Source of the DNA: Orbilia blumenaviensis
Lineage: Eukaryota; Ascomycota; Orbiliomycetes; Orbiliales; Orbiliaceae
NCBI GenBank assembly: GCA_036872755.1
Contig: JAVHNS010000004.1
Coordinates: 496,001 to 560,000, forward strand
Direction of reading: 5' to 3'
DNA length: 64,000 nt
Shown here: piece by piece, positions 32,370-43,614 of the stretch
Position numbering within the stretch: position 1 is the stretch's first letter
Layout: each line of letters opens with the position of its first letter
Program-made: the position numbers and the translations under genes
The notes under the pieces: model-generated
Database searches by the model: none
What the model saw: the letters and a program-made list of their open reading frames with translations, nothing else
Told to the model about the DNA's origin: nothing

Positions 32370-33573
32370 GATTACGAAGGTATAATTGTTTCAACTGGAA
32401 GGGAATGTGTTTTTTTCTTTCTTTAAAAAAAAAAAAAAAATTGTACTGTGAAGTGAAAGAAGGGGACCGGCCTGGGCGAGCAAAAGAGGATCCTTCCAGA
32501 AAGAACTTCTGGAGCCTTATAACCTCCCGCGAAGAAGCTGGACGATCTGACGCCTTGGCCAGGAGACTATGTGCCTTTGCGATGTGTGAGTTAGATTATG
32601 AGCGCCTACCGCCAAATTGCCACCAAAAATAGGCCGGTTGGCTGGTTTGTATCTTTTTTCTTTTCTCCGTGCACAGATGAAGTTTTTCTTTGATATCCTA
32701 AGCGCGTAGAAGATGGTTGTTCAGAGTAAGGTGAGTGGAAGTGAGGACGAGGGTATCTGTCGCTAGTGTTGCAGTATGCAGGAACGGGAGGCACATAAAC
32801 GAAGGACTACGTTCGGTCGGACAGATGCAAGTTCATCGACAGGGAGAGAAGGAAGATGGAGGAAGGTGCTCGAGAAACAAGTTCTATAAAAACAAACGGT
32901 GAGTATGAGGTAGTTCAAGAAGAGGAGAAGAAAGGAGACGCCATTATTGTTTCCAAAAGCCCTTGAGAAGCCCTCTCCGTAGACCATAGGGAAAATCTCC
33001 GACCTGCAAAACTTCATGCTCCCAGCCAACCAAAGACTCAGACCGCCGGCAGTGAATAGCATTTTTTGGGCATATTGGGCCTAACCGTTCAAGGTTTGTG
33101 CACCACTGATGGCCCCATCCCGCCTGCAAGTCTCTCGGTTCAGCATTATGATTGATCCAATGGAATGGCCCCGGTCCGCAAAGCCAAGTCTGTCGGCGCT
33201 TATTCTGCTGCCCCGCTTTCGAATTCGGGATGGGTAGGTGGGCAAACTCAGGTGATTGGGCGACTGTCCGTCCAGGTTGTCTCAATGCGGGCCAACCATT
33301 GGTAGAAACGATGGGTAGAAGGACAATGCCCTTGTTCTCTGAAGCTGGATATTCTATTCACTTTGATCACGGTGGAGGCTTTTTTTTTGTGGCCAACGGC
33401 GACGAAGGCGAGACTTTTTTTCGCATTCATAAAGGCTGCGATTCAGCCCGGTTGGATTTTCTCGATAGCAAACATGACCGGTCTTGTATCAAGCTTATTT
33501 CATTATAAATCAACCCAACGAAACCCAATCCAGTGAAAAAAGAAGAAGAAAAAGCGAGGAAACCCGCATCAAA
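32370..33573. other. promoter of the WW gene and flank of the DUF427 gene
   Basis: About 1.2 kb without a supported gene. It contains an A16 tract at 32425-32440 close to the WW start (its 5' leader on the minus strand). Confidence 0.5.
32425..32440. repeat. homopolymer A16
   Basis: Sixteen consecutive A, 56-71 bp upstream of the WW-domain gene start. On the transcribed strand of that gene this is a T-run within the probable leader or core promoter. Confidence 0.85.
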
Positions 33574-34134
33574 TTAGGCGGTAATCTGGACCTTGTTCTT
33601 GTCTGATGTCACGGGTTAATAAATAGTCAAAAACAAGACAAACTCAATATCTTGGAGGGCGGGAATGTCAACTCACAGAAAGCAACGTAACCCTTGATAT
33701 TAGAAGCCGCCTCCTTTGGCTCCGGATAGTACCACGCAGCATCCACAAGAGGGTTTCCTACAGAAAGGGCCTATGTGTTAGCCTCCCATCCAATCGCATT
33801 CATTCGGGAACGCCTTGACCCTGCCAAACTTGGGCGGGCTGTGGCTTTTTTTTTTTTTTTTTTGAGTTGCAATTAACATACCATCACCAATATCAATTGT
33901 ATAATAGCTTGCCAACCCCTTCCATGGACATGCCGTTTGGGTTTGGGTTGGCTTGAAGTAGTCGGCCTTTAGAGACTCGGGCGGGAAGTAGATGTTTCCC
34001 TCGACCTTCTCATATTGGTCGGTTTCGGCGATAACAACGCCGTTAAGAGTGGCCTTGGCAGACATTTTGGAACCAGAAGCTGAGTCTTGAATATCGTGTT
34101 TGAAGATAGATTTGATCCTATCAGTGAGGGTCAT
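33574..34134 (-). CDS. DUF427-family protein
   Basis: Three exons on the minus strand, 34134-33882, 33757-33677 and 33602-33574, encode 120 aa, the usual DUF427 size. Donors GTATGT and GTGAGT pair with acceptors TAG and CAG, all phases consistent. Family landmarks are present: NGVVIAETDQYEKVEGNIYFPP, TACPWKGLASYYTIDIGDG, and after splicing NPLVDAAWYYPEPKEAASNI followed by KGYVAFYKNKVQ. The last exon is only 29 nt. DUF427 proteins are small beta-rich folds of unknown biochemical role, often annotated near nucleotidyltransferases. A second in-frame ATG at residue 24 (MSAKATLNG) matches the usual beginning of the family and may be the true start. The first intron carries a T18 tract (33846-33863). 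Confidence 0.9.
33846..33863. repeat. homopolymer T18 inside an intron
   Basis: Eighteen consecutive T in the first intron of the DUF427 gene. Read in the gene's direction it is an A18 run near the middle of the intron, so it is not a polypyrimidine tract. Confidence 0.85.
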
Positions 34135-34895
34135 ATTCGTCTAATTGAAATATCAAAGGGGTATTCTTTCGACTCGGAAGCCTTTTTAAAGTTTGGGGGA
34201 ACCTTGTGGAGTTTGTCAGCAACAGCCGTCGATTGCGTACATTCCAATGCAATGGCGGGGTAGGTCACTTACTTAAGTAGTGATAGTTAGCGAAGCTTAT
34301 GCTGCAGCTGGTAGGCACGGATATGTCGACATGCACATGCTGACGTCTCGATGGAACTTACCGGAATCAAAAGAAAGGCTTGTCGAAGCTTGTACTCGAT
34401 CGACTGCGTTATCAGAGCTGGCGATGCAGGGATATTTGGAATTATTAGAGATCAAATCACCTTGATATAGATATTAGGTTCTAACGGAACGAAGCTGCCA
34501 GCTGCCTGTAAGATCTCCTTGCATTGATGATATCAACACAATGCGATTTTGGGGTACAGAAATGTGAAGTCATGTTGTAAGTTGGTAATCCAACACAGTT
34601 GAGAAAACATGATTTGTCACAATGATTATAAAAAGTCAACCACCGACATGTCAATATCTCAAATCTTGTTCTAGGATTGCGTATACGAATCGCTGAATCT
34701 TAAAAGTTCAAATATATGCGATTCGAAATTTTATTTCTAAAAGGACTAGTTCGTTACCTTCAATGTCAAATATACGTAAATATGGTGGAACTGAAAATTC
34801 GGAAATACACGACGCCCCTTAGTATTCATTGTTCTAAGATTCGTTAGCATATACTATTTAAGCAGATGGCTAGAAGTACTCACTCGTGATATTAA
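34135..34895. other. intergenic, no gene seen
   Basis: About 760 bp of AT-rich DNA between the DUF427 gene start and the 3' end of the Zn-cluster/ankyrin gene. No protein-like frame. Contains a CTTACTTAAGTAGTG palindrome-like element near 34271. Confidence 0.5.
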
Positions 34896-37231
34896 TCAAA
34901 CCCAATCATCCTGGTTACGAGACTGCCAATCATCGATCCATTCCATATAACCAGCGTTATCCTCGGACCAACCCAAAACATCGCTTTCTTCAAATTCGTG
35001 CAAATGTAAACAACTCTGGCATCGACAACGTCTTCCTTCCCATGTCGTCCCCCCAATCTCACGAAGTACTGTAAGAAATTCTTGTCTTTCAGACGTGTTG
35101 TATAGATACGGTCCCAGGAGCACAGAGAAGCTGTATCTTTCGCCAAAAGCAGTAGTGATGGTGTGCCAGCAATCTTTATAAACTGAAAGAGCTTGATTAA
35201 GTCTTCCTGCCCACGCTATCTCCATCCAGAGTCTGAATATTTCCGGTGGAGCCATCTCAGCGGCGATTCTTGTGAGATTTATAAGATTTTGATCTGCTGC
35301 TAGCATCTGGATCAGAATGGATAACTCAGACAAGGACTTCCCCTGGCCCGGTTCAAAGGCCAGAATGATGAGACCCCACAGGGCCTCTTCGCCACACGTG
35401 ACAGGGTCAGTGCCAGCCGAAGGAGCCGAGATGTACACAGCAAGAGAAATGTCTTGAGAGATTGCTGCAATGGCCATAGGCGAGCATATTTCGATATTGA
35501 CTTTCCTGTCCGGCTCGATAGAGTGTATAGCGGTGTTTGGATCCCTCAACGCGATAGAAAGCTGGTGAAGATAAGGTCCAAAACTGGCGGATATTTTGGG
35601 AAAAAAATCCGCCAAGTTTTTAACATACTCAGCCCCGCCAACTGCAGCAGCAATTTGCTGAAGATTCAGATGCATATGGCTGGCGGATCGGGGTCCGAAG
35701 AGACATGTTTGCGCCTGGCCAAGCACCTCTTGACTCGTTACAAAACACTTTCGATTTTGGATCATTCGGGGCGGCAGCTGCAGCTTTGAATGGAACTCCG
35801 GAAGCCTTTTATAAAGAACAGCCGCCCCTAAGAGATCCATTCCTCGAATGTCTGTGAGATCCAGATACCCGTGCCCAATTTGCTTGGTAGGAATAGTCGA
35901 GCAAATCAGGTCGAGGACGTTTGAGAGACCTTCCTAAAAGCGAGGTGGATGCTGGTTTCACCGAGAAGGTTCCTTTGCCATATTATTTTCTCGACGCTCT
36001 GAGACACGAGGGCTTCTTGAACAAGACCATTCCTTTCCGCAAGGATCAACGCCCGATGCCATAGTGGATCGATGCTATGAAACCCAACGCCGTATGTATT
36101 TTGGTGCAAGGTTACATTGCCTGGTGGTTCTTGGAAATATTGACCGGGCAGGGGCGGGGACGGATTGGATTCCAATCTTTTGATGAAATCTGACAGGTGC
36201 ATCTCCGCTTTTTCGATGTCACCAAGAGATACAGATTGAACGAGACCAAGACCACCGTACGAGGGAATCGTAGAAGATTTAATGGCAAGAAAGAGCCACC
36301 CGCACTTCTTTTCATTAGGAGATATTGTTCTTGAACGCTGCGTGGCCCCTAATCCTCCATGGCGCTCGCAAATTGCCGCTGTCTTGTAGGTTTCAGGCGA
36401 ATCGCGAAGTATATTTTCAAGGGCATACACGTCGCAATACCGCTTCTTCGCGATATTGTATTCGACCGCCACTTTTGCTTCCTCTCGAAAAGCTTCTAGT
36501 GCCTTCGAAAGGGAGTGCATATATGCCGATTTAGTTTCCCGCAACATAGAAACATTATTAGCTAGAATTGATATATCTGAAGGATACGTGTACGCATATC
36601 CATTCAGCGGGATGCCTATCCTGGCTTTTTGGGCTGATGTAGGCATGAGACTGCTTGAAGGCTGGTCGTCCTGCAGAAACGGTTGATTCTCGAGGTCGGC
36701 TAGGGTCTGGAACCCCCTATCATCGTATTCGAGGAGCCCTGATATCAGGTAGAGCAGACAATCCAAATCTTGTATACTGTATATCCATAGCAGACGCAAG
36801 GTTTAGTTTATATCCCAGACCGCACAGACAACACGAGAATAGGGGAGCATTTAATTAAGAGCTCGGGGCGATAATAGAAGCAAATAAATTTAAAAACTAA
36901 AGATAAAATGCGGAGGCTTACATCGCAATTGAAGGTCTGATGATAACTCTTTCTGATGTAGTCTGGGTGCTGACATCCCCCAACCGGTGCATATCCTTGG
37001 GTAAACACGCTTTAGAACAAGGGTATCGTGCTTGTTTGCACCAGTCACATTTGTCTGGCCACTTTCTCTCTGTTGGAGTGCACTGCATATATATATAGAG
37101 TGTCGATGCGAATATAGTCAGATCTGGAGTTACTCGCACAGAAAATAAAAGTATAGAAAAAGCTCGACGCGACAACTATTAAGTTCTGCTACCTTTTTTC
37201 TATCTTTGCGACAATACTTGCACTTCAACAT
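34896..37231 (-). pseudogene. Zn-cluster/ankyrin-type protein gene with an apparent 1-nt frameshift
   Basis: Minus-strand exons 37231-37193 and 37082-36922, then a large exon from 36776 downwards, join in frame. The N-terminus reads MLKCKYCRKDRKK-CTPTERKWPDKCDWCK, then YPCS: a variant Zn-cluster (C-x2-C-R-x-D-R-K-K-C ... C-x2-C ... C) known from fungal DNA-binding proteins. The middle encodes helical segments and ankyrin-like repeats (DPLWHRALILAERNGLVQEA; LLGETSIHLAFRK). At about 35929-35930 the frame ends, but shifting one base continues the ankyrin pattern perfectly as GLSNVLDLICSTI and on through a further repeat (TDIRGMDLLGAAVLYKRL) to the stop at 34896. With one extra G, read as AGG-AAG-GGT, the gene would be continuous at about 780 aa. 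As it stands the product ends after 356 aa. A 47-nt intron with a poor GTCTCT donor and AAG acceptor is the alternative. Either a recent lesion or an assembly error. Confidence 0.7.
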
Positions 37232-37496
37232 TTCAGCTAAACAGAACAGTTTAGAGTACCTAGGTAGCTTCTAAACGTCGCTAACCAGAGAAAAGTTAAT
37301 ATGCGTACACGTATATATACTAGTCATACTGACCATTACCTACATAATCAACTACTTAAGTAGGGACTCAAGTGGCTTTGCAGATAGCTGATGTGCGCTG
37401 TGAGCTTTCGTTTCTGGTCCGCAGAAGCTATTTTGTGTGTGTGATTGACCTCGTAATTCGGAGTGGATTGTTTCTGAAATTGGTGTATTCTAAGTA

Positions 37497-37632
37497 GGTA
37501 GGTAGGTACCTAGGTACCTAATTAAGTGAGTATTCAAGCAAGTAGCTATGTAGAAGCACGAAAGCAGCTGGTATTGCAGTTTGGTAAGCACATAGGTACT
37601 CAGGTAGGTACTTGCCTAGGTACTTAAGTAAG
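37497..37632. repeat. TAGGTACC-type degenerate repeat cluster
   Basis: Overlapping copies of GTAGGTA, CCTAGGTACC and GTACTTAAGTA occur at 37497-37530 and 37594-37632, separated by about 60 bp of ordinary sequence. The same words occur at 39405-39590. Single copies of ACTTAAGTA occur near 6613, 34271 and 37350. Confidence 0.7.
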
Positions 37633-39404
37633 GAGGCATAAGTGTCTGTTACAAAATATTAAATCCATAAATGATTCTGGTGGCGACCTTCCATAGATCT
37701 ATTCTTCGGCGGGAGGTTGGGCAGTATATATATTTCCAATATCTGTGGTTTGTATCGGCCTGGGTGTGTCCATGGATCCATTTTACGCTTCTCGGGTTGG
37801 TTTGAGATCGAACGAATATTGAAATCGAATGTTAAATTTACGCCTCGAAAACCCGAACTCGCGAAACTCGCGAGAGACAACACATAATAATCTGCTCGTA
37901 AACCAGCCCGAAAAGACCAATCATCCATCGCAAATTGACCCTGGTTCGTACGGCAACAGGGCAAGGGTATGGTTATTTTAATAAAATAATCAGTGTATAC
38001 ATGTACCTGTCTCAATTCGGATGTACTTAATGCAAGGACAATCACGATGGCACCAAGGTCCGCGATGTGAGCAAATCAGATAGATGCTCAACCGTGCATC
38101 AAGGCTAAAGGTTCCTCCTTCGAATTTCTCGGCCGCGGCCTCGAAACGCCACGAAAATCTACAGTGATGATGATACAGCTTGCATAACTCGCGTATGCCA
38201 GACAGCTGCAGGAGCCGGGCCTCTCGTAAGCTAGTCTTCACGAAGCGGCCCGGACCTGGAGCATTTAATCAGCAGTATGTAGGGGAAGAGGTTCGTTTTT
38301 CGGGACAACTATCCAATGCAGCCCAGTTTTAATCGGTCTTTGCAGTAGTAAGGACACACTAAAGAGACTTTAAGGCGTCTTCGAGACACATTAATGTCCT
38401 CCGAAAATGCATCAAAATCAACGTTCGACTCTGGGCCGGTTTGCGAAAAATCTTTCGGCACAAAGCCAAGTATTGCCACAGCCTGAACATTTATGGTTCA
38501 GGTGACAAACAGACACGGAACACTGGCTAGCGAATTAAACTTGCAGCCGACTCACAAACCGAAAACTACACCAAAATTTATATGGCAAAAAAGTACCTCG
38601 GCAATAATGATAATAAATCCACTACCAAAATTTACGAAAATATAATTTAGTACTTTTACAATGTTGAAATTCTATTTTATATTTTTTGTGCATGATACTT
38701 TAGTATAGCTAGCGTAGTTACTGTGTAATACATCAGTGAATTGGGTTGGGCTGCGAGTTGTGTGAATGTATTTTGTGTGGTGAAATGGCGGCAAAAATCT
38801 GAGCGGATTATAGAGGGAGTTGTATAGTAGAGTTTTGTTGCTTTGTTTAAGCGCTTTGACCGGCAGGTTGCAGAGTTATAGGTATAAATAACAGTGTCGG
38901 TAGGTAGGTCAGTGGGCAAGTCAGTGGGCGGGCGGGCGGTTTAATACTGTTGTAATTCGGGATAGATGATGTCATCTTAAATGCCCGACCACCCTGTAAA
39001 GGGCAGTGGGATAGAGGAATCCTGTAGGCGAGGGTTTTGTATGGGGAGGTTATATGCCCGCCCTACTGATTTTGCGTGCCGACCCACGTTTAATATTACC
39101 CGTTTCGGATAGTCACGTACCTTCTTTGGGCAGCCGGGCAAATGTGCGGCGTCAACCGCCATCTCTAGTTTCGTAATATTGTCACAGTTGTGGTCAATAG
39201 CGTCTAGGACCGGGACTATAATATTTTATCAATCTTGGTCGCATTTTGGTTGAACAACATTTTTTTTTTCATGAGTATAATACAAACCATTACGATTACT
39301 AGTATATATATGACCAATTGATACTGGTCTAACAGACATTACCACGCTAATTACAATGCTAGATTAATTCTATTCCAACCCTATTCCGATTTCTAGCAAA
39401 ATAC

Positions 39405-39590
39405 TAGGTACATACCTACTTAATTAAGTACTTAGTGCTTAAGCAAGTATTTACGTAGATAAACGGATGTGCCCAACTCACCAACGCAAATTCAAAAGGT
39501 TAGCAGATCTTATCAGTTGATAAAGGGATATATCCTAGCTATTCACGTACCTACATACTCATATCTACCTAGGTACCTACCTACACATTG
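39405..39590. repeat. second TAGGTACC-type repeat cluster
   Basis: AAATACTAGGTACATACCTACTTAATT near 39399-39425, AAGTACTTAGTGCTTAAGC near 39425-39445, and ACCTAGGTACCTACCTACA near 39567-39585. These are the same words as at 37497-37632 in mixed orientation, so the two clusters bracket about 1.8 kb of gene-free DNA. Confidence 0.65.
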
Positions 39591-40496
39591 AGAATATTTA
39601 TTCATATATATCGATAGTCTAGTCTATCTAAGTATGATTTGCAACGGACAATTTCAGCGGATTCGCGTTATATCCGCGTGTATGCGTGGTAACATGTATG
39701 CACATATACTTTGTACAAACGTGTTAAGAGGAGGGATATAGCCATGCATCCGATGAGCTCGAAGAATTCTAATACCTCGATATGTATAACATGCCTAACT
39801 TTGGATGTCGGTATACTCCAAGTATATTAAAATGCACGCATATCGCATGACAATCCGCCAGCGTCAGGCTCGGCTTCGCTAGCTATCTATAAAAGAGGAA
39901 AGATCGGAGAAGAATTGATAAAGAGCCTACTGTCGTAGGGCAAGCAACATTAAAGTTACAGAATATTCGTTATAAAAGGGGGTATATCGAGAAGGCGGAA
40001 GAAATAAAACGCCGGTTGTACATAAAAGGGTCAAAGGTTTGGTAAAATACATGGCCATAACTGTCATCGTTTTTCTTTCTTTCCAGGTAGGCAAGAGGAA
40101 GGGGATACACCGTAAGAAGTGAAAGTGAAGTGAAAGGAAAGGAATCGGTGCATCCTAGTTTAAAAGGTTATGCAGTGAATACATGAGTTGAAGAGAATAA
40201 GTATCGTGAGAAGGGGGCCATAAAATAAAAGTTGCTACAGGGTGGCGTACTAAACGCGCCAATTAAAAGGTTCTGTAGTCCAAAAGATTATTCTGTAGTA
40301 GAATGGAAGGGTAAAAATATCAATGATCAGGCATAAGTGAGTAAAGGGTATATCGAGAAAAAAAGAGGGCTTTACAATGAAATGAAAAAGGGATTAATAG
40401 GCTTTTTTTCAAGCAGGCTTTTGTGAGGTATGGCTTTTAAAGCTCTTTAAATAAGGCCCTACGGAAGACGCCAGGGGCTGGTGGGAAACCTTTGCT

Positions 40497-41799
40497 CTAC
40501 TGTCGGTTCTTCCGGACCTTCGGTCGAGTTCCGATGAACATGCATTGGCAAGAATCATCGCGTCGTCCCTGGGGGAGGGAACAAGTAGGTCCCGAAGAAA
40601 CCATTTGTTTTTCAGTAATCTTGTAGGTTGGAACTCCATTTTCGAATGTAACGAGGCTGTGGTTTTAGTTAGTAAACGCTTTTGACATACTTCCATAGGT
40701 AGGAGTAAGTACTTACATAATAGCAGGTCTTTGATAGAAACAGCCCTCAGTCGACAGCTTGCCCTGGATCTCATCCGAAGGATAGATCCAGCTCGACATT
40801 AAACCGTATCTGCTGGGGCTTAGTTTGACCTCAGTTTTTCCACTCGAGCTGAAGATACCTTCAGAGAAAATACCAGTGAAAGTATTATCCTGATTCATGT
40901 TGAGGTCGAAAGTAAACTTCTCACCGGAACCAGGAACAAGGAATCTGCTGTCGACGCATCTTTCGAATTCTGATTCCTTTGAGCTGCACATATCAACAGC
41001 AGTGGTATCCTCGGACGAAACGGTCTCCAATTGGACCGTGGTCATGTTCCAGTTTCCAGCAAGCATGTCAGAGGTAAGAACAGTATCATTCTCCTCTTCG
41101 ATTTCTTCATTGACACGTTTAATTCTTGGGACAATGTAGCAGTAGTTTAGAAGAAGGGCGATGAGAAGAAGAATGAGTGAAAGGCCAATAACTGAAGCAA
41201 TATTTCGACGCTTTTCATGCCATCTGCGCCCATCGATAGGGGACTTGGACGGATTAATCGATGAAACACGGGCATGGTTGGAGTTAAGTTTAGGAAGGCC
41301 AAGACGACGTTGACGGTTTGTCAGAGTTGGAGAAGTGGGGGAAGTCGTGGAAGTATAAGCCGGTGGCGGTTGGGATGGCATGTCTCTTGGAGGGTAGTAG
41401 TCCCCGTGATTCCGGGGAGGAAAACTGAATTGACGGTCAAACTCGGCCTGTGATTTGGTTAGCCTGACGATCCGCGATCTCAAGGAGCGATTTGACATTC
41501 TGTCAAGCCAATGCATAAGTTGAAGATGGGGTTCTTACCTCTCGTTCTTTCCAGTTGGCGGGTTCAGTGGTATTATTGTTATTGTTGTTATATGGAGAAG
41601 TTGGACTTCTATCAAAAACGGGAGGTGCAACTGGAGCAGTTTCACCAGTTGGAGTAGTAACCTCAATGCTAGGTAGGGGGCTGAGTGGCGGTGGGAGTAG
41701 AGCCGGGCTTTGAGGTCGAGAGCGCGGGTTATGCTCCTGCTCTTCTGGACGACTGGTGATGTCCGTTCTAAGGACAAGAGACTTTGGATTTTGAACCAT
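40497..41799 (-). CDS. single-pass (type II) membrane protein of unknown function
   Basis: Three exons on the minus strand, 41799-41539, 41447-40717 and 40656-40497, encode 383 aa with consistent phases. The acceptor at 41449-41448 was preferred because it alone keeps the frame (KERE-AEFDRQFSFPPRN) and has a GCTAACC branch site 15 nt upstream. Residues 1-195 are Pro/Ser/Thr-rich and basic, with an Asn repeat near residue 72. One strongly hydrophobic helix follows (IASVIGLSLILLLIALLLNY, residues about 195-215). The C-terminal half (about 165 aa) is acidic then beta-rich, with paired Cys (DMCSSKESEFERCVD) and an STEGCFYQRPA motif, and ends with further Cys (GPTCS, DSCQC). Basic residues before the helix and Cys after it suggest a cytoplasmic N-terminus and a lumenal or external domain. 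Family not recognised. Confidence 0.78.
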
Positions 41800-43614
41800 T
41801 TTTCCGTTTCCGATTGTTCCTTATTTCTCGCTAGTAATATCCAGAACCGCGACTTCAAGCAGACTAGAATCCCTGTTCCTTCTTGCAATTGGTTATATCC
41901 TGTGGTATATTTCGATGGCGATTGTAGATGGTTTTAGTGGTGAGGTTGAAGAAGGACCGTTGTCGAATTAATTCCAAGGTGTGTTGGGTGTTGTGGAAGA
42001 CGTTGAAAATGCCAGCGACGCTTTCGTGAGAGATTCGAATGGTCGGCGTCGATATAAAAATCAATCCAGCGCAGATTCTCACAAAGAACAAGCGAAATGT
42101 TAACGAAAGACTGGCTTCGTGGGTTTCCTCCTCTCCTTTGCCCTCAATGCAGCGGACTCTTCTGGTATCAACGGAAATACAGAATACAGACAAATGACAA
42201 TCGGTGAGGAAAAGGGAAATAAAAGTGGCAGACTGGGCAAGAGTTTTATTGCTGACTGGCGGCCTTACATATTAAGGGGAAAAGCAACCAAGACCAACGT
42301 CCCAGGCCGCCGGTTGTCCACGCCGGGAAAGTCAGGAACATCAAAAGCTTGTGTTCCGCGATTCGCTGGGACTGTTCATTTACCGGGCTAATCACACTTC
42401 TTCCTTCAGTGCGATCAACCAGTTGCAGCTGGCCAGCAGGAAACGGTTCTTCTGGGGGTTGATCGGAGCCTGGTTGAGAGAGACATTCCTTCCGACCCTC
42501 TCTACCAATTGGCACCAAGGGACCAGCAAAAAATTTCACCCGGGGTGACATTCGGTCGAGACTTCATTTCGCCATTTCACCCAGCGAAATTGCAAATTGG
42601 CGTGCTGTGACGATAAGTTCAAGCCACTTGCCCCAACAATCAGCGTGCGCAGGCCAGTGCTGAGGACCAGGACTCGGGAAAATTGCGACTGTTACAATTG
42701 CTGTCATGAGCAAAAAAAAGGCGAGTGTCTGGGGAACCGCTTCGGTTCTAGCAATTAAAGACCCATGCCATGCCGTCACCAATCATTTAGGGGGCGCCAA
42801 TCGTTTCAGAAGCTCAAAAGGTGACAGCAATGCCCAAGATTGGAAATTTTACCCAAATTAAATTTCGGGATTCAATCAGAGGTCGCGAGACCATTCGTGG
42901 ACAGACTGCACGGCCCAATGTATTTCACCACCCAAGTGGGGAAAGTAAGTTCTTATCGATTGTATAGTATACAATCTCGCCTCTTGATCTGAGGTTCAAT
43001 TACATGACATTGACACCTGGACTTTTTTTTTTTTGGCGTTTTCGTGAGTGGCACGCCTAACGCCGAGTCATTCCTTGGGCCACAGGGTCATGCGAACCCG
43101 ATGCTTCGATCATCTCTTTCGCTGGTAAATTCACATATGTAAGTAGGTATATATGTATCCCCAGTAGTATGTGCGGACGCGAAGATCGCTAGGGTTCAGA
43201 ATTTCAGTGACAGTTGAATTATGTATGGATACAAAAATATGTAACAGAAGAGGCTCAAAACAAAGTAAATGCAAGTATATATAATGAATGTATCGAAGGT
43301 ATAAAATGCGGACCACGGAACCAAGGGTATATTATATACAATAAGATCTGGCAAAAAATGCCCCAAGGGTTACCAAATTGAAACCGTAACAAATGTAGAA
43401 AACTCCTGAACCAATGAAAGCTGAATATGACTGTCGTTGCAACGTTAAGGAAGGATTTGCAGTAGTAAACTGAAAGGGACGAAATATATTAAGTAATATC
43501 CTGGTCGGAATGTAGTAAAGTAGGGGACATTCCCAGCAAAGAGTTGGGCCCCGAACCGTTCGGTATCATCGTCGTTAATCCTGGATCCATGTCGGTCGTC
43601 CAAGCAAAAAAATT
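41800..43614. other. intergenic, no supported gene
   Basis: About 1.8 kb between the membrane-protein start and the 3' end of the RING-IBR gene. Frames are short and not protein-like. It contains a T12 tract near 43023-43034. The last 300 bp are presumably the 3' untranslated region of the minus-strand RING-IBR gene. Confidence 0.5.

Larger units (their letters stand above)
37232..40496. other. long gene-free AT-rich region
   Basis: About 3.3 kb with no supported gene. Open frames here (for example near 37660-38240 and 38680-39160) lack domain or codon character. It contains two clusters of TAGGTACC-type words (37497-37632 and 39405-39590), listed separately, and a GGTAGGTAGGTCAGTGGGC / GGGCGGGCGGGCGG short repeat near 38899-38939. 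The last 500 bp (39990-40496) are A-rich and probably the 3' untranslated region of the membrane-protein gene. Confidence 0.5.

Noticed and set aside
41500..41538. 39-nt intron ending at the CAG just before 41500 in the membrane-protein gene
   Set aside because: It is too short and breaks the reading phase; the acceptor at 41449-41448 keeps the frame and has a good branch site.
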